From Pseudomonas sp. sp1636 (lineage in GTDB: Bacteria > Pseudomonadota > Gammaproteobacteria > Pseudomonadales > Pseudomonadaceae): a stretch of 64,000 bases of DNA. Numbering within the stretch: position 1 is the stretch's first letter; each line of letters begins with the position of its first letter. The notes beneath the pieces are model-generated. The model saw only the letters and a list, made by a program, of their open reading frames with translations, had not been told where the DNA came from and searched no databases. Of the stretch, positions 53,698 through 63,158 are shown one piece after another. Position numbers and translations under genes: made by a program. Location: the NCBI RefSeq assembly GCF_030376615.1, contig NZ_JARRAB010000012.1, positions 90,452 through 154,451 on the forward strand, given 5' to 3'.

Positions 53698-54981
53698 TTA
53701 GAAGCCGAACTTGTCGCGCAGGCTGTAGTACCAGGCACCCATCGCGGTGAAAGGAACTCGGAGCAACTGGCCGCCGGGGAAGGGGTAGTGCGGCAGTTCG
53801 GCGAAGGCGTCGAAACGCTCGGCCTGGCCGCGCAGGGCTTCGGCCAACACCTTACCGGCCAGGTGGGTGTAGGTCACCCCGTGGCCGCTGCAGCCCTGCG
53901 AGTAATAGATGTTGTCGCCGAGGCGGCCGACCTGGGGCAGGCGCGACAGGGTCAGCAGGAAGTTGCCGGTCCAGGCGTAATCGATCTTCACGTCTTTCAG
54001 TTGGGGAAAGGTCTTGAGCATGTTCGGTCGGATGATCGATTCGATATTGGCCGGATCGCGCGCGCCATAGACCACGCCGCCACCGAAGATCAGGCGCTTG
54101 TCCCCGCTCAGGCGGTAATAGTCGAGCAGGTAGTTGCAGTCTTCGACGCAGTAGTCCTGCGGCAGCAGACTCTTCGCCAGTTCATCGGACAAAGGTTCGG
54201 TGGTGATCACCTGGGTGCCGCAAGGCATCGACTTGGCCGATAACTCGGGGATTAGATTGCCCAGGTAAGCGTTGCCGGCCACTACCACGAACTTGGCCTT
54301 GATTCGGCCGTTGGGGCTATGCACCACCGGGTTGGCGCCGCGCTCGATGCGAATGGCCGGGGATTGTTCGTAAATCACCCCGCCTAAGGATTCAACCGCC
54401 GCCGCCTCGCCGAGTGCCAGATTGAGCGGATGGATATGTCCGCCGCTCATGTCGAGCATGCCGCCGATATAGTTTTCGCTCGCCACCACTTCGCGGATGC
54501 GTTTGGCGTCCAGCAGCTCCAGTTGGGTATGGCCATAGCGCTCCCACAACTTCTTCTGCGCTTCCAGGTGGCCCATCTGCTTGGGCGTGATCGCGGCGAA
54601 CACGCCGCCATCCTTGAGGTCGCACTGGATGTTGTACTTGGCCACCCGTTCGCGAATGATCCGGCCGCCTTCGAACGCCATCTGGCCCAGCAGTTGCGCC
54701 TGCTTGGGGCCGACGCTGCGCTCTATGGTGTCGATGTCGCGGCTGTAACTGTTGACGATTTGACCGCCGTTGCGACCCGAGGCGCCGAAACCGACTTTGG
54801 CAGCCTCGACAATGCTCACCTTGAAGCCGCTTTCCAGCAGAGCAATGGCCGTGGACAAACCCGTGTAGCCCGCACCGACAATACAGACGTCTGTTTCCAC
54901 TTCACCATTCAGTTCCGGGCGTGGCGGAGCCGGGTTGGCTGAAGCGGCATAATAGGATTCTGGGTGAGACGTGTGCGCCAT
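53698..54981 (-). CDS. pauB: FAD-dependent amine oxidoreductase (gamma-glutamylputrescine oxidase-like)
   Basis: 427-residue DAO-family flavoenzyme. FAD-binding DVCIVGAGYTGLSTAIALLESGF near residue 31, the GASGRNGGQIVNSYS motif typical of PuuB/PauB/OrdL enzymes, and the C-terminal FAD motif VGRLGDNIYYSQGCSGHGVTYTHLAGKVLAEAL. Homologues oxidise gamma-glutamyl-polyamines or related amines. It corresponds in position to P. aeruginosa PA2776 (pauB family), beside PA2778/PA2779 homologues, although the gene between (PA2777) is missing here. Exact amine substrate not determinable. Confidence 0.87.
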   Translation of the reverse strand: MAHTSHPESYYAASANPAPPRPELNGEVETDVCIVGAGYTGLSTAIALLESGFKVSIVEAAKVGFGASGRNGGQIVNSYSRDIDTIERSVGPKQAQLLGQMAFEGGRIIRERVAKYNIQCDLKDGGVFAAITPKQMGHLEAQKKLWERYGHTQLELLDAKRIREVVASENYIGGMLDMSGGHIHPLNLALGEAAAVESLGGVIYEQSPAIRIERGANPVVHSPNGRIKAKFVVVAGNAYLGNLIPELSAKSMPCGTQVITTEPLSDELAKSLLPQDYCVEDCNYLLDYYRLSGDKRLIFGGGVVYGARDPANIESIIRPNMLKTFPQLKDVKIDYAWTGNFLLTLSRLPQVGRLGDNIYYSQGCSGHGVTYTHLAGKVLAEALRGQAERFDAFAELPHYPFPGGQLLRVPFTAMGAWYYSLRDKFGF

Positions 54982-55123
54982 ATTGCAACCTCTGTTCTTT
55001 ATTTTTTACGAATATCGCGATGCTACCCGAGATGAAAATGCCCGGCTAGTACCTGTGCAAAATATTAAACGCCACGTCGAACAGTAAAAAATTCATTTAT
55101 TCAGGCAGTTAGAGAAAAAAGTG

Positions 55124-55151
55124 TTGACTCTTTTGAGTGTCTCCGTAGAAT
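55124..55151 (+). promoter_or_regulatory. Sigma-70 promoter of tRNA-Val
   Basis: TTGACT (55124) and TAGAAT (55146) separated by 16 bases, in an AT-rich stretch, with the mature tRNA starting 14 bases after the -10 box. Confidence 0.75.
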
Positions 55152-55164
55152 GCGCACCCATCGG

Positions 55165-55241
55165 AGGCACATAGCTCAGTTGGTTAGAGCACCACCTTGA
55201 CATGGTGGGGGTCGTTGGTTCGAATCCAATTGTGCCTACCA
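55165..55241 (+). tRNA. tRNA-Val (anticodon GAC)
   Basis: 77 bases with a 7-base-pair acceptor (AGGCACA/TGTGCCT), D-arm TAGCTCAGTTGGTTAGAGC, anticodon stem CCACC/GGTGG around loop TTGACAT (anticodon GAC), T-arm with GGTTCGAATCC, and encoded CCA. Followed by a strong terminator, so it is an independent unit upstream of thrS. Confidence 0.98.
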
Positions 55242-55248
55242 ATTCGAT

Positions 55249-55276
55249 AAAAAGGGTCGCCCAGGCGACCCTTTTT
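55249..55276 (+). terminator. Terminator of tRNA-Val
   Basis: 12-base-pair stem aaaaagggtcgc/gcgacccttttt with a 4-base loop and a following T-run, 8 bases after the tRNA. Confidence 0.92.
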
Positions 55277-55480
55277 TATTGGGCGGCTTGTCAGGGCTCA
55301 GGCTTTCTGGAAGCATCCGGCCTTTGCTTAATTGCGTATAAACCTCCAGTGACTCTGGTTCGGTTCAGGTTGGCTCACAAGCTCCTGCCACTGTAAGGCA
55401 GGCATACCGCCGAATCGCTTACTGGCTCATCCCAACCCATGTGGCCTTTGGTAGAGGTCACCACTAGGAGAGGAGGCGCC
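55277..55480 (+). other. thrS leader region
   Basis: About 200 bases from the tRNA terminator to thrS. A small stem (gcctgcc-type) near 55390-55410 is visible, but I cannot show a tRNA-like threonine operator as in E. coli. It presumably carries the thrS promoter. No gene called. Confidence 0.35.
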
Positions 55481-57403
55481 ATGCCCATCATCACTCTTCC
55501 CGACGGCAGTCAGCGTTCATTCGATCACCCGGTCTCCGTGCTCGAGGTGGCCCAATCCATTGGCGCGGGCCTGGCAAAAGCCACGCTGGCCGGCAAGGTC
55601 AATGGCAAGCTGATCGATGCCTGCGACCTGATCGACAGCGACGCGACCCTGCAAATCATTACGCCAAAAGATCAGGAAGGGCTGGAGATTATCCGCCATT
55701 CCTGTGCGCACCTGATCGGTCATGCGGTCAAGCAGTTGTTCCCGACCGCCAAGATGGTGATAGGGCCGGTCATTGAAGAAGGTTTCTATTACGACATTGC
55801 CTCCGAGCGTCCCTTTACTATGGAGGACGTGGCGGCGATCGAGCAGCGCATGCAGCAGCTGATCGAAAAAGACTACGACGTGATCAAGAAGGTGACTCCG
55901 CGCGCCGAGGTGATCGATGTCTTCGCCACTCGTGGCGAGGACTACAAGTTGCGCCTGGTCGAAGACATGCCGGGCGAGCAGGCCATGGGCCTGTATTACC
56001 ATGAAGAATACGTCGACATGTGCCGTGGCCCGCATGTGCCGAATACCCGCTTCCTTAAGGCGTTCAAGCTGACCAAACTGTCCGGCGCCTATTGGCGCGG
56101 CGACGCGAAGAACGAGCAGTTGCAGCGCGTCTATGGCACTGCCTGGGCCGACAAGAAGCAGTTGGCAGCCTATATCCAGCGTATTGAAGAAGCCGAGAAG
56201 CGCGATCACCGCAAGATCGGCAAGCGCCTGAACCTGTTCCATACCCAGGAAGAGGCGCCGGGCATGGTGTTCTGGCATCCCAATGGCTGGACCCTGTATC
56301 AGGTGCTCGAGCAGTACATGCGCAAGGTGCAGCACGAACATGGCTATTTGGAGATCAAGACCCCGCAGGTGGTGGATCGTTCGCTGTGGGAGAAATCCGG
56401 GCACTGGGCCAACTACGCCGAAAACATGTTCACCACCGAGTCGGAAAGCCGCGATTACGCGATCAAGCCGATGAACTGCCCGTGCCACGTGCAGGTGTTC
56501 AATCAGGGCTTGAAGAGTTACCGCGAGCTGCCGATGCGCCTGGCCGAATTCGGCGCCTGCCACCGCAACGAGCCGTCCGGCGCCCTGCACGGCATCATGC
56601 GCGTGCGCGGCTTTACCCAGGACGATGCGCATATCTTCTGCACCGAAGAGCAGATGCAGGCCGAGTCGGCGGATTTCATCAAGCTGACCCTGGCGGTCTA
56701 TGCCGATTTCGGCTTTACCGACATCCAGCTCAAGCTCTCGACCCGCCCGGATAAGCGCGTGGGTTCCGATGAGTTGTGGGATCGTGCCGAAGCGGCGTTG
56801 GCCTCGGCGCTGGACAGTGCGGGTCTGCCATATGACCTGCAGCCGGGGGAGGGTGCCTTCTACGGGCCGAAGATCGAATTCTCGCTGAAGGATTGTCTGG
56901 GTCGTGTCTGGCAGTGTGGTACCCTGCAGCTCGATTTCAACCTGCCGGTACGTTTGGGCGCCGAATACGTCAGCGAGGACAACAGCCGTAAGCATCCGGT
57001 GATGTTGCACCGCGCGATTCTCGGTTCTTTCGAGCGCTTTATCGGGATTCTGATCGAGCACTACGAGGGAGCATTCCCGGCGTGGTTGGCGCCAACTCAG
57101 GCAGTGGTGATGAATATCACCGATAAACAGGCCGATTTTGCTTTGGAAGTGGAAAAAACACTCAATCAAAGCGGTTTTCGTGCCAAGTCTGACTTGAGAA
57201 ACGAAAAAATTGGCTTTAAAATCCGCGAGCATACTTTGCTCAAGGTTCCCTATCTCTTGGTTATCGGAGATCGGGAGGTTGAAATGCAAACTGTCGCCGT
57301 GCGTACCCGTGAAGGTGCTGATCTGGGCTCGATGCCCGTCGCTCAATTCGCTGAATTTCTCGCGCAGGCGGTTTCCCGGCGTGGTCGCCAAGATGTGGAG
57401 TAA
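55481..57403 (+). CDS. thrS: Threonyl-tRNA synthetase ThrS
   Basis: 640 residues, the standard length, from the ATG at 55481 with AGGAGG five bases before (the in-frame ATG at 55439 is not used). Domains in order: N1 TGS ([20 protein letters not shown]), N2 editing domain with [16 protein letters not shown] (HxxxH) and [12 protein letters not shown], class II catalytic core with the zinc ligands in [10 protein letters not shown], motif 2 [17 protein letters not shown] and motif 3, and the anticodon-binding domain ([13 protein letters not shown]). First gene of thrS-infC-rpmI-rplT. Confidence 0.98.
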   Translation: MPIITLPDGSQRSFDHPVSVLEVAQSIGAGLAKATLAGKVNGKLIDACDLIDSDATLQIITPKDQEGLEIIRHSCAHLIGHAVKQLFPTAKMVIGPVIEEGFYYDIASERPFTMEDVAAIEQRMQQLIEKDYDVIKKVTPRAEVIDVFATRGEDYKLRLVEDMPGEQAMGLYYHEEYVDMCRGPHVPNTRFLKAFKLTKLSGAYWRGDAKNEQLQRVYGTAWADKKQLAAYIQRIEEAEKRDHRKIGKRLNLFHTQEEAPGMVFWHPNGWTLYQVLEQYMRKVQHEHGYLEIKTPQVVDRSLWEKSGHWANYAENMFTTESESRDYAIKPMNCPCHVQVFNQGLKSYRELPMRLAEFGACHRNEPSGALHGIMRVRGFTQDDAHIFCTEEQMQAESADFIKLTLAVYADFGFTDIQLKLSTRPDKRVGSDELWDRAEAALASALDSAGLPYDLQPGEGAFYGPKIEFSLKDCLGRVWQCGTLQLDFNLPVRLGAEYVSEDNSRKHPVMLHRAILGSFERFIGILIEHYEGAFPAWLAPTQAVVMNITDKQADFALEVEKTLNQSGFRAKSDLRNEKIGFKIREHTLLKVPYLLVIGDREVEMQTVAVRTREGADLGSMPVAQFAEFLAQAVSRRGRQDVE

Positions 57404-57405
57404 TC

Positions 57406-57954
57406 ATTATTAAGCGTGAAATGAGACAAGATAAACGAGCTGCGCCGAAAGCCCCGATCAACGAGAATATCTCGGCCCGCGAGGTTCGGTTAATTGGCGC
57501 TGAAGGCGAGCAAATTGGCATCGTCTCGATTGATGAAGCGCTTAGAATCGCCGAAGAATCCAAGCTGGATTTGGTGGAAATTTCTGCCGATGCGATCCCT
57601 CCGGTTTGCCGAGTCATGGACTACGGCAAGTCGATCTTCGAAAAGAAGAAGCAGATCGCTGCTGCGAAGAAAAACCAGAAGCAAGTCCAGGTTAAAGAAA
57701 TCAAGTTTCGTCCAGGGACGGAGGAAGGGGATTACCAGGTAAAACTGCGCAACCTGGTACGTTTCCTGAGTGAAGGGGACAGGGCCAAGGTATCCTTGCG
57801 ATTCCGTGGCCGTGAGATGGCGCATCAGGAGCTGGGCATGGAGCTGTTGAAGCGGGTTGAAGCTGACCTGCTTGAATATGGCTCGGTTGAACAGCATCCA
57901 AAGATGGAAGGACGCCAGCTGATAATGGTCATCGCCCCCAAAAAGAAGAAGTAA
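57406..57954 (+). CDS. infC: Translation initiation factor IF-3
   Basis: 182 residues from the ATT at 57406, three bases after the thrS stop and with GGAG (57397-57400) at correct spacing; a second ATT at 57409 and an ATG at 57421 follow. The first codons read (ATT)[14 protein letters not shown]. The AUU start is the known device by which IF-3 represses its own translation in enterobacteria and pseudomonads. The body has [55 protein letters not shown] and the basic C-terminus IAPKKKK. Confidence 0.93.
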   Translation: MIKREMRQDKRAAPKAPINENISAREVRLIGAEGEQIGIVSIDEALRIAEESKLDLVEISADAIPPVCRVMDYGKSIFEKKKQIAAAKKNQKQVQVKEIKFRPGTEEGDYQVKLRNLVRFLSEGDRAKVSLRFRGREMAHQELGMELLKRVEADLLEYGSVEQHPKMEGRQLIMVIAPKKKK

Positions 57955-58013
57955 CCACCAGGGCACGGCAGGCCTTGCGGTTATGTTTATCAACTGAATG
58001 CGGAGTACCGAAC

Positions 58014-58208
58014 ATGCCAAAGATGAAAACCAAGAGTGGTGCAGCCAAGCGTTTTTTGAAAACCGCTAACGGCTTCAAGCACAAGCACGCTTTCAAGAGC
58101 CACATCCTGACCAAGATGTCCACTAAGCGTAAGCGTCAACTGCGCGGGAGCACCATGGTGCATCCGTCTGACGTGGCAAAAGTGGCGCGCATGCTGCGCG
58201 TTCGTTAA
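58014..58208 (+). CDS. rpmI: 50S ribosomal protein L35
   Basis: 64 residues: [30 protein letters not shown] and [14 protein letters not shown], highly basic. The GGAG ribosome site is nine bases upstream. The upstream in-frame extension is not used. Between infC and rplT; coupled to L20 autoregulation in E. coli, not visible here as a defined structure. Confidence 0.97.
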   Translation: MPKMKTKSGAAKRFLKTANGFKHKHAFKSHILTKMSTKRKRQLRGSTMVHPSDVAKVARMLRVR

Positions 58209-58233
58209 TCGGTCAAGATAGAGGAAATAACTC

Positions 58234-58590
58234 ATGGCTCGTGTTAAGCGCGGCGTTATCGCTCGTAAGCGTCACAAAAAAATTCTGAAACTCGCTAAAG
58301 GTTACTACGGTGCACGCTCACGCGTATTCCGTGTTGCCAAGCAGGCAGTGATCAAGGCAGGCCAATACGCCTACCGTGACCGCCGTCAGAAAAAACGTCA
58401 GTTCCGCGCCCTGTGGATCGCTCGTATCAACGCTGGTGCTCGTGTTAACGGTCTGTCCTACAGCCGTTTCATTGCTGGTCTGAAAAAAGCGTCCATCGAG
58501 ATCGACCGTAAGGTATTGGCTGATCTGGCAGTGAACGAAAAAGCGGCGTTTGCTGCGATTGTCGAGAAAGCGAAAGCCGTACTGGCTTAA
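58234..58590 (+). CDS. rplT: 50S ribosomal protein L20
   Basis: 118 residues with the canonical start [30 protein letters not shown] and the later [19 protein letters not shown] and [18 protein letters not shown]. Binds 23S rRNA early in assembly and represses its operon in other bacteria. Last gene of the ribosomal part; a UUCG-loop hairpin and repeat B follow before pheS. Confidence 0.98.
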   Translation: MARVKRGVIARKRHKKILKLAKGYYGARSRVFRVAKQAVIKAGQYAYRDRRQKKRQFRALWIARINAGARVNGLSYSRFIAGLKKASIEIDRKVLADLAVNEKAAFAAIVEKAKAVLA

Positions 58591-58602
58591 GTCCCCGACA
58601 AT

Positions 58603-58620
58603 CACCGGGTTCGCCCGGTG
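58603..58620 (+). terminator. UUCG tetraloop hairpin after rplT
   Basis: 7-base-pair GC stem caccggg/cccggtg closed by TTCG, 12 bases past the rplT stop; no U-run follows. Likely a transcript-stabilising or pausing hairpin rather than a full terminator. Confidence 0.6.
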
Positions 58621-58623
58621 CAA

Positions 58624-58763
58624 GAACGGGCTCAAGGCCGCCACGAGCGAAGGTCAGGCAAGGCGGAAGACGGCGAGGACACGGAGTTTACGAGTTGTAA
58701 ATGAGCAGTCCGAGCCGGCTTCCAACGCAGTATGACCGAGTGCAGTAGGCCTTGGGCTCGTTC
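58624..58763. repeat. 140-base intergenic element with complementary ends (copy B)
   Basis: Its ends (58624-58639 and 58748-58763) pair over 16 bases with two G-U wobbles but share no sequence with the ends of the element at 31762-31911. Its core, on the opposite strand, is homologous to that element's core: both contain ctcatttaca...cgtaaact and an actgc(g/a)ctcggt(t/c)at(g/a)c block. It lies between rplT and pheS. Confidence 0.7.
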
Positions 58764-58774
58764 GAAACGTCACC

Positions 58775-58806
58775 AATAGGGGAAGAGCCTTAGCTCTTCC
58801 CCTATT
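58775..58806 (+). terminator. 14-base-pair hairpin immediately upstream of pheS
   Basis: A perfect 14-base-pair stem beginning aataggggaagagc, 4-base loop, then TTTC. It ends 19 bases before the pheS ATG. It may terminate rplT readthrough or act as an attenuator for pheST. I found no Phe-rich leader peptide in front. Confidence 0.6.
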
Positions 58807-58825
58807 TCGTATCTGGAGTCTGTAA

Positions 58826-59842
<1,017 letters not shown>

Positions 59843-59881
59843 GGCCGCACGACCGTAACCGATCAGTTTTAGGAGAGCAGG

Positions 59882-62260
59882 ATGAAATTCAGTGAACAGT
59901 GGCTACGTAGCTGGGTAAGCCCGCAGGTTTCCCGTGACGAGCTGGTGGCGCGCCTGTCCATGGCGGGCCTCGAAGTGGATAGCGTGACTCCGGCTGCCGG
60001 AGTTTTCAGTGGTGTGGTGGTGGGCGAAGTGCTCAGCACCGAGCAGCACCCGGACGCCGACAAGCTGCGTGTGTGTCAGGTCAGTAATGGCGCGGAAACT
60101 TTCCAGGTGGTGTGTGGCGCGCCGAACGTGCGTCCCGGCTTGAAGATTCCCTTCGCCATGATCGGTGCCGAGCTACCGGGCGACTTCAAGATCAAGAAGG
60201 CCAAGCTGCGCGGCGTCGAGTCCAATGGCATGCTCTGCTCGGCCTCCGAGTTGCAGATCAGTGAAGAAAACGATGGCCTGATGGAGCTGCCGAGCGACGC
60301 GCCGGTGGGGCAGGATATTCGTGCTTATCTCGAGCTGGACGATGCCAGCATCGAGGTCGACCTGACGCCGAACCGCGGCGATTGCCTGTCCTTGGCGGGC
60401 CTGGCCCGTGAAGTCGGTGCCTTGTACGACGCACCGGTGACTCGTGCGCAGATTGCTGCCGTTGCGCCGAACCACGATGAGGTGCGCCCGGTCGAGGTGT
60501 TGGCGGCGCAAGCCTGCCCGCGCTACCTCGGCCGCGTGGTGCGCAACGTCGATTTGTCCCGGCCGACGCCGTTGTGGATGGTCGAGCGTCTGCGCCGCGC
60601 CGATGTGCGCAGCATCGATGCCGCGGTGGATATCACCAACTACGTGATGCTCGAACTGGGTCAGCCGATGCATGCCTTCGATCTGGCTGAGATCAATGGC
60701 GGTATCCGCGTGCGCATGGCCGAGGAGGGCGAGAAGCTGGTGCTGCTCGACGGCCAGGAAGTCAGTCTGCGTGCCGACACCCTGGTCATCGCCGACCACA
60801 ATCGTGCCCTGGCGATTGCCGGTGTGATGGGGGGGGAGCATAGCGGCGTGAGCGCAAAAACCTGCGACCTGTTCCTAGAAAGCGCCTTTTTCGACACCAT
60901 CGCGATTGCCGGTAAGGCACGCTCCTATGGCCTGCACACCGACTCTTCGCACCGTTTCGAACGTGGCGTGGATTGGCAGCTCGCGCGTGAAGCCATGGAG
61001 CGGGCCACTGGATTATTGCTGGAAATTGTCGGTGGTGAGGCTGGCCCTATCATTGAGGTAGTTGACCAACAGCAATTGCCGAGCATCGCCCCTGTTACCC
61101 TGCGAGCCGAGCGCATCGAGCAAATGCTCGGTTTGAAAATGGACGATACAGAGATCGTCCGTTTGCTGGCGGCGCTGGGGCTGGGTGTCAGTGCTCATGG
61201 TGAGGGGCAGTGGCAAGTGACAGTTCCCAGTCACCGCTTCGATATCAGCATCGAGGTCGATTTGATCGAGGAGTTGGCGCGCTTGTACGGCTACAACCGT
61301 TTGCCGGTGCGTTATCCGCAAGCGCGCCTGGCGCCGCAGCCAAAGGCCGAGGCGGCTGTCGAGTTGCCGGCTCTGCGTCGTTTGTTGGTGGCGCGCGGTT
61401 ACCAGGAAGCCATCACCTACAGCTTTATCGACCCCAAGCTGTTCGAGCTGTTCCACCCTGGTATTGAGCCGCTGATGTTGGCCAACCCGATATCGGCCGA
61501 CATGGCTGCTATGCGCTCATCGCTATGGCCGGGCTTGGTCAAGGCGCTGGAACATAACCTCAATCGTCAACAGTCGCGTGTGCGCCTGTTTGAAAGCGGC
61601 TTGCGCTTTGTTGGTCAGCTGGACGGACTCAAGCAGGAGCCGATGCTCGCTGGGGTGATTTGCGGTAGTCGGCTGTCGGAAAACTGGGCCCATGGCCGCG
61701 ACAATGTCGACTTCTATGATGTGAAGGCCGATGTTGAGGCGTTGTTGGCCAGTGCTGGAGCGGGTGACCGCTTCAATTTTGCTCCCGCCGAGCATGCGGC
61801 TTTGCATCCAGGGCAAACCGCGCGTATTGAGCGTGATGGCCGGTTGGTCGGCTTCTTGGGTGCCATGCATCCTGAGCTGGGTAAGACGCTGGGGTTTGAT
61901 CAACCTGTGTATATGTTCGAGCTGGTATTGGCGGAAATCGCTCAAGGCCATATGCCGAAGTTTCAGGAGCTGTCGCGCTTTCCTGAGGTGCGCCGTGACT
62001 TGGCTTTGCTGGTGGATCGTGATGTGCCGGCTGCAACATTGCTTGCGGTTATTCGTGAAGCGGCGGGCGAGTGGTTGACTGACCTCAAGCTATTTGACGT
62101 GTATCACGGTAAAGGTATTGATCCGCATAGAAAAAGCCTTGCCGTCGGCTTGACCTGGCAGCATCCATCGCGCACTCTTAATGACGATGAGGTGAGCGCA
62201 GCGGCACAAAATGTCCTCACCGCCCTGGAACAAAGGTTTAACGCCACGTTAAGGAAGTAG
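59882..62260 (+). CDS. pheT: Phenylalanyl-tRNA synthetase beta subunit
   Basis: 792 residues, typical length. N-terminal tRNA-binding (EMAP-like) domain around residues 40-150 with VGEVLSTEQHPDADKLRVCQV, B5 region, editing domain, degenerate catalytic-like core with GNR-type motifs, and C-terminal anticodon-binding B8 (RFPEVRRDLALLVDRDVPAATL). AGGAG precedes the ATG. The last codons contain the AAGGA ribosome site of ihfA. Confidence 0.98.
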   Translation: MKFSEQWLRSWVSPQVSRDELVARLSMAGLEVDSVTPAAGVFSGVVVGEVLSTEQHPDADKLRVCQVSNGAETFQVVCGAPNVRPGLKIPFAMIGAELPGDFKIKKAKLRGVESNGMLCSASELQISEENDGLMELPSDAPVGQDIRAYLELDDASIEVDLTPNRGDCLSLAGLAREVGALYDAPVTRAQIAAVAPNHDEVRPVEVLAAQACPRYLGRVVRNVDLSRPTPLWMVERLRRADVRSIDAAVDITNYVMLELGQPMHAFDLAEINGGIRVRMAEEGEKLVLLDGQEVSLRADTLVIADHNRALAIAGVMGGEHSGVSAKTCDLFLESAFFDTIAIAGKARSYGLHTDSSHRFERGVDWQLAREAMERATGLLLEIVGGEAGPIIEVVDQQQLPSIAPVTLRAERIEQMLGLKMDDTEIVRLLAALGLGVSAHGEGQWQVTVPSHRFDISIEVDLIEELARLYGYNRLPVRYPQARLAPQPKAEAAVELPALRRLLVARGYQEAITYSFIDPKLFELFHPGIEPLMLANPISADMAAMRSSLWPGLVKALEHNLNRQQSRVRLFESGLRFVGQLDGLKQEPMLAGVICGSRLSENWAHGRDNVDFYDVKADVEALLASAGAGDRFNFAPAEHAALHPGQTARIERDGRLVGFLGAMHPELGKTLGFDQPVYMFELVLAEIAQGHMPKFQELSRFPEVRRDLALLVDRDVPAATLLAVIREAAGEWLTDLKLFDVYHGKGIDPHRKSLAVGLTWQHPSRTLNDDEVSAAAQNVLTALEQRFNATLRK

Positions 62261-62263
62261 CGT

Positions 62264-62566
62264 ATGGGGGCTCTGACGAAAGCTGAAATGGCGGAACGTC
62301 TGTATGAAGAGCTGGGCCTGAATAAACGGGAAGCCAAGGAATTGGTAGAACTGTTCTTCGAAGAGATCCGCCAAGCGCTGGAGCTCAACGAACAGGTCAA
62401 GCTCTCGGGGTTCGGCAACTTTGATCTGCGCGATAAGCGTCAGCGCCCCGGTCGCAATCCAAAAACGGGAGAGGAAATCCCAATCACGGCACGCCGTGTG
62501 GTGACTTTCCGTCCAGGCCAGAAACTTAAAGCCAGGGTCGAGGCGTATGCTGGAACCAAGTCATAA
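62264..62566 (+). CDS. ihfA: Integration host factor alpha subunit
   Basis: 100-residue DNA-bending protein; forms a heterodimer with IhfB and works in recombination, sigma-54 activation and nucleoid architecture. [28 protein letters not shown] opening, [29 protein letters not shown] with the beta-arm Pro. Three bases after pheT and 20 bases overlapping the MerR-like gene, so it is a pheST-ihfA-merR operon as in other pseudomonads. Confidence 0.98.
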   Translation: MGALTKAEMAERLYEELGLNKREAKELVELFFEEIRQALELNEQVKLSGFGNFDLRDKRQRPGRNPKTGEEIPITARRVVTFRPGQKLKARVEAYAGTKS

Positions 62567-62903
62567 CGATGAATTGCCCGCCATACCAGGCAAGCGGTAT
62601 TTCACGATCGGCGAGGTGAGCGAGCTCTGTGCGGTCAAACCGCATGTTTTGCGGTATTGGGAGCAGGAGTTCCCCCAGCTCAATCCGGTCAAGCGGCGCG
62701 GCAATCGGCGATATTATCAGCGCCAGGATGTGTTGATGATTCGCCAAATCCGTGCACTGTTGTATGACCAAGGCTTTACCATAGGTGGGGCGCGTCAGCG
62801 TCTCTCCGGTGATGAGGCCAGGGATGACACCACTCAGTACAAGCAGCTGATCAAGCAGATGATTGTCGAGTTGGAAGATGTGCTTCAAGTACTCAAAAAA
62901 TAG
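62547..62903 (+). CDS. MerR-family transcriptional regulator
   Basis: 118 residues overlapping ihfA by 20 bases. N-terminal winged helix [27 protein letters not shown] with wing [13 protein letters not shown], then a short dimerisation helix [21 protein letters not shown]. No Cys-rich metal-binding loop at the C-terminus, so it is not a classical metal sensor. The gene is fixed beside ihfA in gammaproteobacteria; target unknown. Confidence 0.93.
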   Translation: MLEPSHNDELPAIPGKRYFTIGEVSELCAVKPHVLRYWEQEFPQLNPVKRRGNRRYYQRQDVLMIRQIRALLYDQGFTIGGARQRLSGDEARDDTTQYKQLIKQMIVELEDVLQVLKK

Positions 62904-62945
62904 CGACACCATTCAAAAAAGTTTCCATATTTCAGAAGCTTATTG

Positions 62946-62951
62946 TATAGT
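62946..62951 (+). promoter_or_regulatory. Probable -10 box of tRNA-Pro
   Basis: TATAGT 42 bases before the tRNA in an AT-rich gap after the MerR-like gene; the -35 box (possibly tttcca at 62922, 18 bases upstream) is weak. Confidence 0.4.
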
Positions 62952-62993
62952 TCGCGACGTTTCCGGATGCACGGAAACAGATTCACGCCTAGT

Positions 62994-63070
62994 CGGGGCG
63001 TAGCGCAGTCCGGTAGCGCACTAGCATGGGGTGCTAGGGGTCGAGTGTTCGAATCACTCCGTCCCGACCA
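62994..63070 (+). tRNA. tRNA-Pro (anticodon GGG)
   Basis: 77 bases: acceptor CGGGGCG/CGTCCCG, D-arm TAGCGCAGTCCGGTAGCGC, anticodon stem CTAGC/GCTAG around loop ATGGGGT (anticodon GGG), T-arm TGTTCGAATCA and encoded CCA. It lies 88 bases from the end of an integrase gene pointing at it, so its 3' end is the likely attachment site of the element to the right. Confidence 0.97.
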
Positions 63071-63082
63071 TAATTCTCCAAT

Positions 63083-63117
63083 AAAAACAGCCACTTGAGC
63101 GATCAGTGGCTGTTTTT
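63083..63117 (+). terminator. Terminator of tRNA-Pro
   Basis: 13-base-pair stem aaaaacagccact with its complement ending in TTTTT, 12 bases after the tRNA; symmetric, so it can also terminate the integrase transcript. Confidence 0.9.
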
Positions 63118-63158
63118 GTTTTTGGACTGCGCAAAACTGGCGCAAAATACGCGCAAAA

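Noticed and set aside
55202..55396. 64-codon frame starting inside tRNA-Val
   Set aside because: Starts in the tRNA and runs through its terminator.
55517..57391. 624-codon antisense frame across thrS
   Set aside because: Shadow of GC-biased third positions on the opposite strand; no ribosome site or recognisable domain, while thrS is certain.
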